Origin: an uncultured Rhodospirillales bacterium
GTDB lineage: Bacteria > Pseudomonadota > Alphaproteobacteria > Rhodospirillales > Defluviicoccaceae
Assembly (NCBI GenBank): GCA_937127205.1
Contig: CAKZLS010000539.1
Coordinates: forward strand, 1-5,562
Reading direction: 5' to 3'
Length of the DNA stretch: 5,562 nucleotides
Below are positions 5,031 to 5,562 of this stretch, piece after piece. A model generated the notes under the pieces. It searched no databases, had not been told where the DNA came from, and saw only the letters and a program-made list of their open reading frames with translations. Every line of letters starts with the position of its first letter. The first letter of the stretch is position 1. A program made the position numbers and the translations under genes.

Positions 5031-5562
5031 TCAATACCGGTGCTGCCATTGTAGGCCAAAGAAGCCCGAGGTGTCCTCCGTCCCCTGGCCGACCGTACTG
5101 ACGGCGGACAGGTTGTCGATGATCTTCACCTCGACCCGATACGACGTGCTGCCCGGCTGGGTTCCCTGCACTGTTTCCACATAGACGCGGTCGCCGATAT
5201 GCTTGCCAGCGCGCAACGCCGCATCCTGACCGTCCTCGCCGGTGCTTTCCACCGACAGCACATCGATCCCCAGCGTATTCTGCACACTCGACAGCAGATT
5301 GTCCGCAACGCCACCCCCGCCGCTCGTCAGACCTTGCACGGCGATCGCGAGCTGTGCCGCTTCCAACGCCGAGAGCTGAGAAGCGTTTTTCCCGAACAGA
5401 ACACGCGGCAGGATTTCGCTTTGCGGCAAGGGCGGGGAAGAACTCAGCACGAGCTTTGGATCCGAAGCTATGCCCGAGACACTGATGGTCGCGGTGAAAT
5501 CTCCCTGCGTATATGTTGCCACGATGTCGATCCGCGGTTCGATCTCCTTCCCGCCATCGAGT
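5031..5562 (-). CDS. tamB: TamB (translocation and assembly module) C-terminal part
   Basis: The last 176 codons are visible; the N-terminal part lies beyond the right edge. The sequence shows the typical TamB/DUF490 C-terminal order: GDFTATISVSG, SDPKLVLSSSPPLPQSEILP, RVLFGKNASQLSALEAAQLA, a Gly-rich linker near GLTSGGGG, a strand pair around LGIDVLSVES, GKHIGDRVYVETVQG, and a final FFGLQWQHRY ending in an aromatic residue. TamB spans the periplasm from the inner membrane as a hydrophobic groove, and works with TamA or BamA in outer membrane protein assembly and phospholipid transport; this C-terminal end faces the outer membrane. Family identity is firm from these motifs. tamA, its usual neighbour, would lie upstream outside the window. 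The frame stays open to the window edge, and an internal GTG at 5522 is not a start. Confidence 0.95.
   Translation of the reverse strand, partial: LDGGKEIEPRIDIVATYTQGDFTATISVSGIASDPKLVLSSSPPLPQSEILPRVLFGKNASQLSALEAAQLAIAVQGLTSGGGGVADNLLSSVQNTLGIDVLSVESTGEDGQDAALRAGKHIGDRVYVETVQGTQPGSTSYRVEVKIIDNLSAVSTVGQGTEDTSGFFGLQWQHRY

Overview
The window looks like chromosomal DNA from a GC-rich Gram-negative bacterium, most likely a gammaproteobacterium. It carries the C-terminal end of a TamB-type outer-membrane assembly protein, a YbaY-type periplasmic protein, and a periplasmic protein with LprI/DUF1311 repeats, all of which imply a diderm envelope. Genus cannot be read from the sequence. Coding is dense; I see no RNA genes, insertion sequences, CRISPR arrays or other mobile-element marks.

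Left part, minus strand (2494 down to 1): a probable four-gene operon. It starts with a short-form CstA-family membrane transporter. A 141-residue protein follows that looks like a thioredoxin-fold, ArsD-like protein with a Gly-Cys-Cys-Gly motif. Next, overlapping it by 14 nt, is a 90-residue protein that ends in Cys-Cys and matches what I know as the 'cory-CC-star' family. Last is the first 24 codons of an ArsA/MinD-type ATPase, cut by the window edge just after its Walker A loop. A transporter linked to an ArsD-like protein, a Cys-Cys-tailed protein and an ArsA-like ATPase is the most interesting thing here. It suggests a thiol- or metal-handling module coupled to a CstA-type permease, in place of the usual small YbdD/YjiX partner.

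Middle (2495-2741): an AT-rich divergent intergenic region holding the cstA leader, with a strong Shine-Dalgarno, an imperfect hairpin and GGA motifs, and the upstream region of a plus-strand gene. That gene (2742-3899) encodes an exported protein with two LprI-like cysteine modules and an unassigned four-cysteine C-terminal region.

Right part, minus strand (5562 down to 3980): the end of tamB, then a YbaY/YscW-like exported beta protein 52 nt downstream. After a 177-nt gap with a possible promoter comes a stand-alone CheY-like receiver protein, convergent with the LprI-like gene. TamB and the YbaY-like protein are both envelope proteins and could be co-transcribed. The receiver has no kinase in view and is probably transcribed from its own promoter.
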